Source: PALSA-612 sp963773055 (lineage in GTDB: Bacteria; Actinomycetota; Thermoleophilia; Gaiellales; Gaiellaceae). Taken from it: 64,000 nucleotides of DNA. The position numbers and the translations under genes are program-made. The stretch is from NCBI GenBank assembly GCA_963773055.1, contig CAVYZL010000006.1, forward strand, positions 1,736,001-1,800,000, in the 5' to 3' direction. Positions 35,535-45,123 of this stretch are shown one piece after another (position 1 is the stretch's first letter; each line of letters opens with the position of its first letter). Below the pieces are notes generated by a model, which was given only the letters and a program-made list of their open reading frames with translations, was not told the origin of the DNA and searched no databases.

Positions 35535-37329
35535 GTGTCGACGCAGGAGCGGACGATCGGACGGCTCTGGCGGGACGCTGTCGCGGCTCGTCACAGCTCG
35601 CCTCCGTATCTCGCCGAGCGGGAGAGCGGCTGGCAGGAGGTGTCTTGGGACGACGCGGCTCGTCGCGTCGACGATCTCGCCAACGGCCTGCTCGCGCTCG
35701 GCGTCAGGAAGGGAGACGCGTTCGGCATCCTCGTCGGCACGCGGGTGGAGTGGGCGCAGTTCGACTTCGCGCTCGCGCTCGTCGGTGCGGTCACGGCGCC
35801 GGTGTATGCGAGCTCCTCGCCGGCGGACTGCGCGTACGTCCTCGGCCACTCGGAGTCGGTGGGCGTGCTCGTCGAGGACGACGACCAGCTCGCGAAGATC
35901 GACGCGGTCCGCGCCGAGCTTCCCACGCTGGAGCACGTGCTGACGGTCGAGGGGCTCGACGATCTCGCAGCGAGGGGCCGCGAGTTCGCCGCTGAGAACC
36001 CGACGGCCCTCGCCGAGGCCGAGAGCTCGGTCTCGGAGGACGACCTCTTCACCTACATCTACACGTCGGGCACGACCGGCCCGCCGAAGGGCTGCATGAT
36101 CCGCCACCGCAACTACTACGCGATGGTCACGGTCCGCGACCAGATGGACGACAACGCCGGCCCCGGCGACGTCCTGCTCCTCTACCTGCCGCTCGCGCAC
36201 AACTTCGGCCGCCTCGTCCACCTCTCGGGCCCATACGCAGGCTTCACGCTTGCGTTCTGCGTCGACCCGTACAAGGTCGGCGACGCACTGCTGGCCGTCC
36301 GGCCGACGGTCTTTCCGAGCGTCCCACGCATCTACGAGAAGATCCACGGGGCGATCGTCGCGGCTTTCGACGAAGCCACAGGCGTCAAGCGCCGGCTGGT
36401 CGACTGGGCCCTCGACGTCGGCGAGCGCGTCTCCGCCCTCCGAGAGGAGCAGCGGCCAGTACCCGCGCGGCCTCGCCGCCCAGCACCGCCTAGCGAACAG
36501 GCTCGTCTACGCGAAGGTGAAGGAGCGGCTCGGCGGACGGCTGCGGATCGCGCTGTCCGGCGGCGCCCCGCTCGCACCCGACGTGCTCCGCTTCTTCCAC
36601 TCGCTCGACATCCTGATCCTCGAGGGCTATGGGCTCACGGAGTGCACGACCGCCGCCGCCTCGAACCAGACGACCCGCTTCCGATTCGGCACCGTCGGGC
36701 AGGCGCTGCCGGGCTGGGAGCTGAAGCTCGCGGGAGACGGCGAGCTGTTCATACGCAGCCCGACCGTGTTCGCCGGCTACCTCAAGGACGAGGAGGCGAC
36801 GCGCGCGATCCTCGGAGACGACGGCTGGCTGGCCACCGGGGACATCGCGTCGATCGATGGTGACGGCTTCGTGACGATCACGGACCGGAAGAAGGACATC
36901 CTCGTCACCGCCGGCGGCAAGAACGTCGCTCCTCAGAATCTCGAGAACGAGCTCAAGAGCTCGAAGTACGTCTCGCAGGCGCTCGTCGTCGGCGACAAGA
37001 GGCCGTTCATCGCCGCGCTGATCGCTCTGGATCCGGTCGAGCTCGCGTCATGGGCGCGCGAGCACGGGCTCGACGCCGAGCTGGCTGAGGTCGTGAAGGA
37101 CCCGGCCGTCGTCGCGCTGATCCAAAGCGTCGTCGACGAGGTGAACGTGCGCCACTCCCGCTACGAGCAGATCAAGCAGTTCGCTCTCCTCCCGCGCGAC
37201 TTCACCGCCGCCGACGGCGAGGTGACGCCGACGCTCAAGCTCCGCCGCCGCGTGTGCGCAGAGCACTTCGCGACCGAGATCGAGGAGCTGTACTCCCGCC
37301 CGCGCGAGCCCGCCGCAAACCCGGACTAG
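35535..37329 (+). CDS. Long-chain acyl-CoA synthetase (AMP-forming), one frameshift
   Basis: FadD15-like AMP-dependent synthetase, about 597 residues after repair, that activates fatty acids with ATP and CoA. The AMP-binding P-loop YTSGTTGPPKGCMIRHRN is near residue 178, then LPLAHNFGR, LEGYGLTECTTAAA and GWLATGDIASIDGDGF, and the C-terminal ITDRKKDILVTAGGKN. One extra base near 36453 breaks the frame in the middle; the restored sequence continues YPRGLAAQHRLANRLVYAKV. The start is GTG. Confidence 0.9.
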
Positions 37330-37342
37330 CGACCAGACCAGC

Positions 37343-38503
37343 TCAGATGATGCGGCGGGCGCCGACGTAGGTGGCGGCGTACCAGCTGTCCGAGAGGCTC
37401 GAGATCTTGACGACGTCGCCGGTGTGCGGCGAGTGGATGAACTGGCCGCCGCCGATGTAGATCCCGACGTGGCCAAGGCCGTCGAAGAAGACAAGGTCAC
37501 CGGGCTCGAGCTGGTCCCGGGAGACGGGGACGCCGTAGCCGTACTGCGAGGCCGCGTGGTGCGGCAGTGAGACGCCCATCTGGGCGAAGACGTACATGAC
37601 GAACCCGGAGCAATCGAACCCGCCAGGCGAGGAGCCGCCCCACACGTACGACGTCCCGAGGTACTGCATCGCGATCCCGACGACACCGGAGAAGCGCGAG
37701 GGAGGTGCGATCGCGATCTCGGGCGTCTCGACCGCCGCGCCGACGATCGTCTGTGACAGCGCCTGGCTAGCCGCCGCCTGCTGCGTCGCGAGCCGGGCCT
37801 GTGCCTGGCGCTGGAGATATGCCTGCTGCGCCGCCTCCTGCGCCCTGAGCCTCGCGATCTCACCCTTGATCTGCGACACGAGACGCTCCTTCTCGGCGAG
37901 ACCCGCCTCTATCTGGCGCTTCGCCTGCGCCCGCTCGGCGACCACCTGCACCTGCCGGGTATGCGCCACCCGAAGGGCGGCGCCGCGCGTCGTCACCTCG
38001 CGGCGGAACCTCTTCACCTCGTCGAGCACCTGCGTGTCCTCGCTCGAAACACGATCGATCGTGTCGAGGCGGTTGATCAGATCCTCGAAGCTCGACGCGC
38101 CGAGGAAGAGCTCGAGCGTCGAGGCCGACTCGCCGCCGACGTACAGGTCGCGCAGCCGCCGGGCGAGGCGATCCTGCGCGACGCCGAGGTTCGCTCTCGC
38201 GACCTTCATCTCGCGCCGGTTGAGGCTGAGCTGCGTCTTGATCTCGCCGAGCTTCACGTTTGCGGCGTCGTACGCCTCGACGGACTTCTCGAGCTGCGAG
38301 TCGAGCGTCTGGATCTCCCCGAGCACCTGTCTCGCCTCGGCTTCCTTCTGATCTATGCGCGGGTCGGCGAACGCGGGAACGGATGCAAGCAGCGCCACGC
38401 CGGCTACGGCAACGAGGAGCCCTACAAAAGTCGCGCGACGACCCGCGATTCGGGTTTTAAGCCCACACAACCGAGGGCGCACCGGGAGGGGCCGGTACGT
38501 CAC
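37343..38503 (-). CDS. Secreted NlpC/P60 peptidoglycan endopeptidase with coiled-coil N-terminus
   Basis: A protein of up to 386 residues. A signal peptide (RRATFVGLLVAVAGVALLASV then AFA) precedes a long coiled coil of about 200 residues, then an NlpC/P60 cysteine peptidase domain: catalytic Cys in GGFDCSGFVMYVF, His in LGHVGIYIGGG and the third residue in FIHSPHTGD. It would cleave peptide cross-bridges in the cell wall, with the coiled coil controlling access (RipA/CwlO-like). The GTG at 38503 is the longest start; a TTG about 12 codons later is closer to the signal peptide. It diverges from a related coiled-coil protein. Confidence 0.9.
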   Translation of the reverse strand: MTYRPLPVRPRLCGLKTRIAGRRATFVGLLVAVAGVALLASVPAFADPRIDQKEAEARQVLGEIQTLDSQLEKSVEAYDAANVKLGEIKTQLSLNRREMKVARANLGVAQDRLARRLRDLYVGGESASTLELFLGASSFEDLINRLDTIDRVSSEDTQVLDEVKRFRREVTTRGAALRVAHTRQVQVVAERAQAKRQIEAGLAEKERLVSQIKGEIARLRAQEAAQQAYLQRQAQARLATQQAAASQALSQTIVGAAVETPEIAIAPPSRFSGVVGIAMQYLGTSYVWGGSSPGGFDCSGFVMYVFAQMGVSLPHHAASQYGYGVPVSRDQLEPGDLVFFDGLGHVGIYIGGGQFIHSPHTGDVVKISSLSDSWYAATYVGARRII

Positions 38504-38631
38504 TGCGGGGCACCCTAGCAGTGTCTACGGATGCCTGCAGCGACAACCGTGCCATATGGCTACACAAAAATGCTGCAAAACAGCCACATCTCTTCGTGCC
38601 TAGAACGACACTCTGATACGTTCAACGCGTC
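38504..38631. other. Divergent intergenic region between two cell-wall genes
   Basis: 128 bases with a distinct AT-rich patch at about 38565-38592 containing short inverted repeats (TGGCT/AGCCA; GCTG/CAGC). It must carry both promoters. Only weak -10-like matches (TGATAC on +, TATGGC on -) were seen. No c-di-AMP (ydaO) riboswitch consensus was recognised, although such switches often precede wall hydrolases in actinobacteria. Confidence 0.5.
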
Positions 38632-39711
38632 GTGCTCGTTCGCAGGAAGGCCGCTTCGCCCCTCGGTCTCGTCGTCGCCGCTCTCGCTCTCCTCGTCGTC
38701 CCCGCGACGGGCCTCGCGGACGATCCGGCAGCTCTTCGGGCTCAAGGCGCTGAGCTCGCGGCCGCGGAGAAGTCGGCGCAGCTCGAGCTCTTCGCCCTCG
38801 AGCGACGGCTCGATTCGGCACGCACGGCGCTTGCCGGGGTCGAGCAGCGGCTGGGCGCGGTCGAGCGCGAACGAGCGACGTCGCGCAAAGAGCTGCGTGC
38901 AGCCAAGCACACGTTGTCGGCATCCGAGCGGCGCCTCGGCGACCAGGTGCGCGCGCTGTACGTCGAGGAGCAGCCTGACGTGCTGGCGGTCTTCCTCGGC
39001 GCCTCGTCGATCGAAGCGGCGCTTGACGACGTGGACAACCTCCAGCGGACGACCGACGCGACGAACTCCGTCCTCGAGCAGGCAAAGGCGGCGCGACGGA
39101 AGATCGCGCGCCTGCTGCGGTCGCTGACGGCGCGGCGCGTGGAGCTGCAGTCGCTCCGGTCGGCGGCCGCGGCGCGCGCCAGCGAGCTCGAGCTGGCGCA
39201 GGCGAGCCGCGTGTCGTACATCGCGGACCTGCGCGATCAGCAGGTGCTGAACGAGCAGCAGATCGCACAGGCCCTCGCTGCCGCGGAGGCGGCGACCGCG
39301 GCCGCCTCCATCGAGACGGCCAAGGCGGAGGTGGCGCCGAGCATCTCGTCTATCGGCGCCGACGCCGTCGCCCAGCCGCCGCCTCCCGTCGCCGAGCCGC
39401 AGCCGCAGCCGCAGCCGTCGCCCACGCCGCAGGCGCCCGTGACGAAGAACGGCCGGCAGCTCACCGTCGTTGCCACGGCCTACACGATCCGCGGCACGAC
39501 GGCGACGGGCATCCCCACGGGTCCCGGCGTCGTCGCCGTCGATCCGAGCGTGATCCCCCTCGGAACGAGAATGACGATCCCCGGCTACGGAGAAGGCGTC
39601 GCCGCCGACACCGGCAGCGGCATCAAGGGCCTACGGATCGACGTCTGGGTGCCGAGCGCCGCGCAGGTCGCCCAGTGGAACTGGCAGACGGTCACGATCA
39701 CCTTGCACTGA
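38632..39711 (+). CDS. Secreted coiled-coil protein with C-terminal 3D domain
   Basis: A 359-residue protein: signal peptide (LVVAALALLVVPATGLA), a coiled coil of about 200 residues closely resembling that of the neighbouring NlpC/P60 protein (both contain an LYV-E-type stretch then LxxFLGASS), a Pro/Gln linker (QPPPPVAEPQPQPQPSPTP) and a C-terminal 3D domain of about 90 residues with TAYTIRGTTATGIPTGPGVV and the conserved Asp residues in VAVDP, AADTG and RIDVW. The 3D fold occurs in lytic transglycosylase-like enzymes (MltA, Rpf-associated). It starts with GTG. Confidence 0.88.
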   Translation: MLVRRKAASPLGLVVAALALLVVPATGLADDPAALRAQGAELAAAEKSAQLELFALERRLDSARTALAGVEQRLGAVERERATSRKELRAAKHTLSASERRLGDQVRALYVEEQPDVLAVFLGASSIEAALDDVDNLQRTTDATNSVLEQAKAARRKIARLLRSLTARRVELQSLRSAAAARASELELAQASRVSYIADLRDQQVLNEQQIAQALAAAEAATAAASIETAKAEVAPSISSIGADAVAQPPPPVAEPQPQPQPSPTPQAPVTKNGRQLTVVATAYTIRGTTATGIPTGPGVVAVDPSVIPLGTRMTIPGYGEGVAADTGSGIKGLRIDVWVPSAAQVAQWNWQTVTITLH

Positions 39712-39715
39712 GCTC

Positions 39716-41719
39716 CTAAGACGCGAGCAACGCGTCGAGATCCGCATCGGCGAGCAGCGGTACGCCGGTCTTCTGTGCCTTCGACAGCTTCGACGATCCG
39801 GGCTCCTCTCCGACGATCAGGCCGGTCGTCTTTGACGACACCGAGCTCGTCACCTTCGCGCCGAGGGCCTCGAGCGCGGCCGCCGCCTCCTCGCGCGAGT
39901 ACTTCTCGAGCGTGCCCGTGATCACGTACGTCGAGCCGGTCAGGCGCCCCTCGACGGGCCGGTCCTCCTCACCCACCTCGAAACGCAGGCCGAGCTCGCG
40001 CAGCTCCTGCACGAGTACTCGGTTCTGCGCGTCCGCGAACCACTCGACGACGATCTCCGCGCGGTCGGGGCCGAATCCCTCGGCTTCCTCGACCTCCTCC
40101 TGGGTCGCCGCCGCAAGGCGATCGACGTCACCGAAGTGACGCGCAAGATTCTGCGCGAGCACCCAGCCCACCTTCGAGATATTGAGGCCGAGCAGGACAC
40201 GCGAGAACGGCACCTGCTTCGACCTCTCGATCGCCCCGATCGCCGCCGTCGCGGAGATGTCGGCAAAGCCGTCGAGCTCGAGCAGCTGCTCCTTGGACAA
40301 TCGATAGAGGTCGGGCAGTGAGCGGACGAGGCCGCGCTCCCAGAGCAGCCGGATCGTCTGCTCCCCGACCCCCTCGATGTCGGCGATCCCGGTCCAGTTG
40401 ATCAGCGTCTCGAGGCCGCGTGACGGGCAGGCGCGGTTTGGGCACCGGTGCATCGCCTCCCCCTCCGGCTTGACCACGCCGAAGCCGCAGAGCGGGCACT
40501 TCTTCGGCATCCGGAAGACCCTCGTCCCCGGCTGGTGCTCGCCGGCCGGACCGACGATCTGGGGGATCACGTCGCCCGCCCGCTGGACGATGACGACGTC
40601 GCCCTCGCGGATCTCCTTCCGGTTGATGTCCTCCTCGTTGTGGAGCGTCGCGCGCGAGACGGTGACGCCTCCGACCTCGACCGGCTCGAGGATCGCCCAC
40701 GGGTTAAGTGCTCCCGTGCGGCCGACCCGGATGCGAATCGCGAGCAGCTTCGTCTGCGCCGTCATCGGCGCCCACTTGAACGCTCGCGCCCAGCGCGGCC
40801 GCCCGTGGAGCACCCCGAGCCGGCGCTGTTGGTCGAGCGAGTCGACCTTGATCACGATCCCGTCGATCTCGTAGTCGAGCTCGACGCGGCGCGTCTCCCA
40901 TCCCCGGCACGCCTCGGCGACGTCTTCGACTGCTTCGAGCCGCTCGGCGAACGGGTTCGTGGGAAAGCCGCGCTCGCGCAGCCACTCGAGCATCTCGAAC
41001 TGTCCACCGAACTCGATCCCCTCGGCGTGGCCCGTTCCATAGATCCAGACGGACAGCGGCCGGTCGGCGGTGATCGTCGAGCTCTTCTGCCGCACCGAGC
41101 CGGCCGCTGCGTTGCGCGGATTCGGGGCGAGCTTCTGATTCGTCCCGGCGAGCCGTGCGTTCAACTCCCGAAACCCGGACAGCGGAAGGTAGACCTCGCC
41201 CCGCACCTCGAGCAGGGCCGGCGGCGACCCGCCGCCACGCATGCGGAGCGGGATTGCTCGGATCGTGCGGAGGTTGGGCGTCACGTCCTCTCCTTGGACG
41301 CTGTCCCCGCGCGTCGCACCGCGGGTGAAGAGGCCGTTCTCGTACGTGAGGTTGACGGCCAATCCATCGATCTTCGGCTCGATCACGAACGCGACGGGCT
41401 CGTCCGTCCCGAGCCGCTTGCGGACGTCGTCCGCCCATTTGAGGAGGCCCTCGTCGGTCGTCACCTTGTCGAGCGAGCCCATCTGCTCGAGATGGCGCAC
41501 CTTCTGGAAGCGGTCCGACGGTGGAGCTCCGACACGGTGCGTCGGCGAGTCCGCCGTCACGAGCTCGGGATGGGCCTCCTCGAGCGCCACGAGCTCGTCG
41601 TAGAGGCGGTCGTACTCGGCATCCGTGATCACGGGGTCGTCGTCGGCGTGGTACGCGATCAAGGCGCGATTCAGCTGCTCGCGCAGCTCCTCGGCCCGCT
41701 TGGCGTCAGAGGACGGCAA
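39716..41719 (-). CDS. ligA: NAD+-dependent DNA ligase
   Basis: A 667-residue ligase that seals nicks in replication and repair. The adenylated Lys is in EPKIDGLAVN near residue 116. A zinc finger (CPLCG, then CPNRACPS) lies near residue 415, followed by helix-hairpin-helix repeats and a C-terminal BRCT domain. The TTG at 41717-41719 is the start because it begins the canonical SSDAKRAEELREQLN region at full family length; it overlaps the stop of the upstream HAD gene. The frame stays open further upstream without coding sense. Confidence 0.94.
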   Translation of the reverse strand: MPSSDAKRAEELREQLNRALIAYHADDDPVITDAEYDRLYDELVALEEAHPELVTADSPTHRVGAPPSDRFQKVRHLEQMGSLDKVTTDEGLLKWADDVRKRLGTDEPVAFVIEPKIDGLAVNLTYENGLFTRGATRGDSVQGEDVTPNLRTIRAIPLRMRGGGSPPALLEVRGEVYLPLSGFRELNARLAGTNQKLAPNPRNAAAGSVRQKSSTITADRPLSVWIYGTGHAEGIEFGGQFEMLEWLRERGFPTNPFAERLEAVEDVAEACRGWETRRVELDYEIDGIVIKVDSLDQQRRLGVLHGRPRWARAFKWAPMTAQTKLLAIRIRVGRTGALNPWAILEPVEVGGVTVSRATLHNEEDINRKEIREGDVVIVQRAGDVIPQIVGPAGEHQPGTRVFRMPKKCPLCGFGVVKPEGEAMHRCPNRACPSRGLETLINWTGIADIEGVGEQTIRLLWERGLVRSLPDLYRLSKEQLLELDGFADISATAAIGAIERSKQVPFSRVLLGLNISKVGWVLAQNLARHFGDVDRLAAATQEEVEEAEGFGPDRAEIVVEWFADAQNRVLVQELRELGLRFEVGEEDRPVEGRLTGSTYVITGTLEKYSREEAAAALEALGAKVTSSVSSKTTGLIVGEEPGSSKLSKAQKTGVPLLADADLDALLAS

Positions 41720-42345
41720 GTAGCTCCTCCGCGCGGTGGACGAGCGCGTCGGGCTCCTCCGCCGCCAGCGCGTCCGTGCCGTGGATCCCGCCCCAGGCGA
41801 CTGCAACCGCCCGCACGCCCGCGGCCTTGGCCGCGCGGATGTCGAACGGCGAATCGCCGACGTAGGCGGCGTCCGCGCTCGACGCGTCGAGGCGATCGAG
41901 AGCGGCGAGCAGAGGCTCTGGATCGGGCTTGTGACGTGTCGTGTCCTCGGCGCCGACGACCACGTCGAAGTTCGCCTCGAGCCCGGGCAGCTGCTCGAAA
42001 GCAAGCTGGACCGACGCGTGCCGCTTCGCCGTCACGATGCCGAGGCGCCTTCCCTCGGCCCGCAAGCGTGGCAGCACCTCGACCACCTCCCAGAACGCCT
42101 CCAGCTCGGAGTGGAGAGGCACGTTGTGCTCCCGGTACGCCTCGACGAGCTCGTCCACGCGGCCCGGATCGAGCGCCTCCATCTGCGCGACCAGGCCCGG
42201 TCCGCCGACGGCGGCGGCGAGCACTTCCTCGGGAATGTCGCGCCCGAGCACGGTCAGCGCGGCGTGCTTCATCGACGAGATGATCATCGGCCCGGAGTCG
42301 ATGAGCGTCCCGTCGAGGTCGAACAGGCAGACAGGACGAGCGCAC
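41706..42345 (-). CDS. HAD-family phosphatase (phosphoglycolate phosphatase-like), probable frameshift at the N-terminus
   Basis: About 212 residues after repair. Motif I FDLDGTLIDSGPM is present but has no start codon in its own frame; a GTG at 42345 lies in the next frame, and removal of one base near 42333 joins them (VRSS then CLFDLDGT). Motif II IVTAKRH, motif III KPDPEPL and motif IV YVGDSPFDIRAAKAAG follow. An internal ATG at 42287 would delete the catalytic Asp and is unlikely. The gene overlaps ligA by 14 bases. The product probably dephosphorylates a small metabolite such as pyrophosphate or phosphoglycolate. Confidence 0.82.
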
Positions 42346-42404
42346 AGCTCGATCCTAGAGAGTGCTGCACCGGGGACGGGACTTATCCTGTGCCTGGTTC
42401 CGTC

Positions 42405-43121
42405 TCAATAGTCGACCCCGACGAGGTATAGCCCCCAGGGCGGGGCGGTCGATCCCGCCTCGCTGCGCGGTTGGCCTTCGAGCAGGCGCGCGATCTCCTC
42501 GGGCCTACGCTCGACCATCGTCCCGACGAGCGTGCGCACCATGTGGCGGAGGAACGAGTCGGCGGCGATCTCGAGCTCGAGGAAGTCCCCGCGCTCGTGC
42601 CAGCCGGCGGCGATCACCCGCCGGACGAAGACCGTGTGCTGGGTCTCGGTCGGAGTGAAGGCGCGGAAGTCGTGCTCGCCCAGCAGCAGCTCGGCGCTCT
42701 CCGCGAGCGCTGAGAGGTCGAGCCGGTGTGGGTGCCACCAGCTGCGGCGCAGCTCGAACGGCGACCGCGCCCCGCGACGATGGACGCGGTAGCGATAGCG
42801 GCGCGCCGTCGCCGAGTGACGCGCATGGAAGCCGGCCGGAGCCGCCTCGCCGTGAATCACGGCCACGTCGTCGGACAGGACCGCATTGAGCGCCTCCGCT
42901 GCGCGCTCGGGCGGGGCTCCACCGCCGACGTCGACGCTGACGACGTTTCCCAGCGCGTGCACGCCGGCATCCGTGCGGCCGGCGACGGCGAGGTCCTCGA
43001 CGGCCCCGTAGACGGACTCGAGCCCCTCCCGGAGGACGCTTTCGACCGTGCGGAGGCCGGGTTGCGCCGCCCAGCCGTGAAAGGCGGTGCCCTCATACTC
43101 CAGTGTCAGCTTGAGCCGCAT
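42405..43121 (-). CDS. truA: tRNA pseudouridine(38-40) synthase
   Basis: A 238-residue TruA. The catalytic Asp is in AGRTDAGVHALGNVV near residue 50; the N-terminal KLTLEYEGTAFHGWAAQPG and the C-terminal DSFLRHMVRTLVGTMVE are family signatures. It modifies the anticodon stem of many tRNAs. truA commonly follows rplQ; here one unknown secreted-protein gene is inserted between them. Confidence 0.95.
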   Translation of the reverse strand: MRLKLTLEYEGTAFHGWAAQPGLRTVESVLREGLESVYGAVEDLAVAGRTDAGVHALGNVVSVDVGGGAPPERAAEALNAVLSDDVAVIHGEAAPAGFHARHSATARRYRYRVHRRGARSPFELRRSWWHPHRLDLSALAESAELLLGEHDFRAFTPTETQHTVFVRRVIAAGWHERGDFLELEIAADSFLRHMVRTLVGTMVERRPEEIARLLEGQPRSEAGSTAPPWGLYLVGVDY

Positions 43122-43124
43122 CGG

Positions 43125-43652
43125 CTAGCCGAGGCCCGGGGGCGGCCGTCCGACGACGCCGCGGAATGTGCCGCTGACGCGGACCGGCTTCCCGTCCGAG
43201 AACTCGCTGCCCAAGACGCCACTCACGTCGATCTGTACTGCGCCCCCCTTCGCACAGGTGAGCTTCGAGAACACAATCGTCCCCCGTGCCTCTTCCGTCT
43301 CCGAGCTCGCCTCGTTCTTCGTCCGCGCGTCGTAGACGAAGAGTTGGCCACCGCGCGGCTTGTTCCAGGCGAAGCCGATCGGGAACCCGACGCGGGGCTG
43401 TTTCCGGACGTCACGCAGGACGCCAGACAGGAGCCAGTACGACGAGCGCCGCCGACGAGGCGGCACGAGGAGTGCGTGGAAGGCAGGCTCTGCCACGTCG
43501 GGCTCCCAGCGGCCGCACCAGACGTAGGTCTTGCCCGTGAAGGCGATCGCAGAGCCGTCCGCGCGGCGGAATGTCAACGAGCTCGGCGCGGTCGCGGAGG
43601 CGCCCGCCGCGAGGGCTCCGCAGATCGCAGCGGCGACGAGGGCGCGCTTCAC
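43125..43652 (-). CDS. Secreted protein of unknown function
   Basis: A 175-residue protein starting with GTG. It has a short signal peptide (KRALVAAAICGALAAGASA) and a predicted beta-rich body with two or three Cys (TYVWCGRWEPD; KLTCAKGGAVQIDVSG). No catalytic motif is recognised. It sits between rplQ and truA on the same strand, four bases before truA, so it is probably co-transcribed with ribosomal genes. Confidence 0.65.
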   Translation of the reverse strand: MKRALVAAAICGALAAGASATAPSSLTFRRADGSAIAFTGKTYVWCGRWEPDVAEPAFHALLVPPRRRRSSYWLLSGVLRDVRKQPRVGFPIGFAWNKPRGGQLFVYDARTKNEASSETEEARGTIVFSKLTCAKGGAVQIDVSGVLGSEFSDGKPVRVSGTFRGVVGRPPPGLG

Positions 43653-43687
43653 GCGCCCGAGGGTACGGGATTCCGACGCGCCGGAGG

Positions 43688-44116
43688 CTACGCCGAGGCG
43701 GTCGCCGTCTCCGCCTCTGCCTCGGCTGGAGCGGCAGCGCGAACGACCGGCGCGCGCGGGACGTGGTCGACGAACTCGAGGTACGCCATCGGCGCGGAAT
43801 CGCCCGGCCGCGGGCCGATCTTGACGATCCGCGTGTAGCCACCGGGGCGGTCAGTGAAGCGCGGAGCAACGTCGGCAAACAGCTGGTGCACGACCTCCTG
43901 CGAGCGCAGGTACGCCATCGCCTGGCGCCGCGCGTGGAGGTCCCCACGCCGTCCGAGCGTGATCATCTTCTCGGCGATCGGCCGCACCGCCTTCGCTTTC
44001 GCGACGGTCGTCTTCACGCGCCCATGGACGATCAGCGCGCCCGTGAGGTTCGCGTAGAGCGCCTTGCGGTGCGGGGCGTCCCGCCCGAGCTTCTTGCCGG
44101 AGCGCTGGTGGCGCAT
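43688..44116 (-). CDS. rplQ: 50S ribosomal protein L17
   Basis: A 142-residue L17 with the canonical MRHQRSGKKLGRDAPHRKAL start and the RVKTTVAKAKAVRPIAEKMI region. A short Ala/Glu tail (AAAPAEAEAETATASA) extends beyond the usual end. The ATG overlaps the rpoA stop (base 44116). Last ribosomal gene of the alpha section. Confidence 0.97.
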   Translation of the reverse strand: MRHQRSGKKLGRDAPHRKALYANLTGALIVHGRVKTTVAKAKAVRPIAEKMITLGRRGDLHARRQAMAYLRSQEVVHQLFADVAPRFTDRPGGYTRIVKIGPRPGDSAPMAYLEFVDHVPRAPVVRAAAPAEAEAETATASA

Positions 44117-45093
44117 CAGCCGATGCTCTCCTCCCCGCCGCGGAGCGTGAGGCCGTGTGCAGCGAGCGTCTCCTTGACCTCTTCGATCGACTTGCGCCCG
44201 AAGTTCGGGATCGCGGCGAGCTCGATCTCGGTCTTCGACACGAGGTCGCCGATCGTCTCGATGCCAACGCGCTTGAGGCAGTTGTACGAGCGCACGCCGA
44301 GCTCGAGCTCCTCGATCGGGAAGTTCTCCATCCCGTGCGCGAGCGACGGCTCGGCGGCGACCTCGGCGGCCGCCTCTCCGAAGCCCTCGATGCGCTCGAT
44401 GTCCGTGAAGATCGCGAGCTGGCGGATGAGGATCTCGGCGCCCTGCGCGATCGCCTCGCGCGGGTCGATCGAGCCGTCCGTCGTCACGTCGAGCACGAGC
44501 TTGTCGTAGTCGGTGCGCTGCCCGACACGGGCGGCCTCGACGTCGTACGACACGCGCCGGACGGGCGAGAAGATCGAGTCGATCGGGATGACGCCGATCG
44601 TGTGCTCGGGCCCGCGGTTCATCTCCGCCGGCACGTAACCGCGGCCGCGGCCGATGAACATCGTCAGCTCGAGCTTGCCCTTGTCGGCGACGTGCGCGAT
44701 CTCGAGCTCCGGGTTGAGGATCTCAAGGTCGGCCGGAACCTGGATATCGGCGGCCGTAACGGCGCCGGCGCCCTTCTTCTGGAGCCGGACCTCGATCTCG
44801 GGAGACTCGCCGTGCAGGCGGCAGACGAGGTTCTTCAGGTTGAGCAGGATGTCCGTGACGTCCTCGCGAACGCCGGGCAGCGTCGTGAACTCGTGCGCGA
44901 CGCCCTCGAACTTCACGGACGTCACGGCCGCGCCCTCGATCGACGACAGGAGCACGCGCCGAAGCGAGTTGCCGAACGTGTAGCCGAAGCCACGGTCAAG
45001 CGGCTCGATGTTGAAGATGCCGCGCGTCTCCGAGACCTCCTCGTGCACGATTCGCGGAATCTGAAACTCCATGAGGCTGGTACGGGTTGCCAC
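44116..45093 (-). CDS. rpoA: RNA polymerase alpha subunit
   Basis: A 325-residue alpha subunit. The N-terminal dimerisation domain contains FGNSLRRVLLSSIEGAAVTSV near residue 40, and the C-terminal UP-element-binding domain contains VRSYNCLKRVGIETIGDLVSKTE and FGRKSIEEVKETL. The GTG at 45091-45093 has an AAGGAGAAAC Shine-Dalgarno just upstream; an ATG seven codons later is a possible alternative start. It lies between rpsD and rplQ as in the standard alpha operon. Confidence 0.97.
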   Translation of the reverse strand: MATRTSLMEFQIPRIVHEEVSETRGIFNIEPLDRGFGYTFGNSLRRVLLSSIEGAAVTSVKFEGVAHEFTTLPGVREDVTDILLNLKNLVCRLHGESPEIEVRLQKKGAGAVTAADIQVPADLEILNPELEIAHVADKGKLELTMFIGRGRGYVPAEMNRGPEHTIGVIPIDSIFSPVRRVSYDVEAARVGQRTDYDKLVLDVTTDGSIDPREAIAQGAEILIRQLAIFTDIERIEGFGEAAAEVAAEPSLAHGMENFPIEELELGVRSYNCLKRVGIETIGDLVSKTEIELAAIPNFGRKSIEEVKETLAAHGLTLRGGEESIG

Positions 45094-45123
45094 GTTTCTC
45101 CTTCCTTCGGTGCGCGCTCGGCG

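Noticed and set aside
41671..42345. Second frame beginning at GTG 42345 as a separate protein
   Set aside because: Only its first few codons belong to the HAD gene; the rest is out of phase with the conserved HAD motifs.
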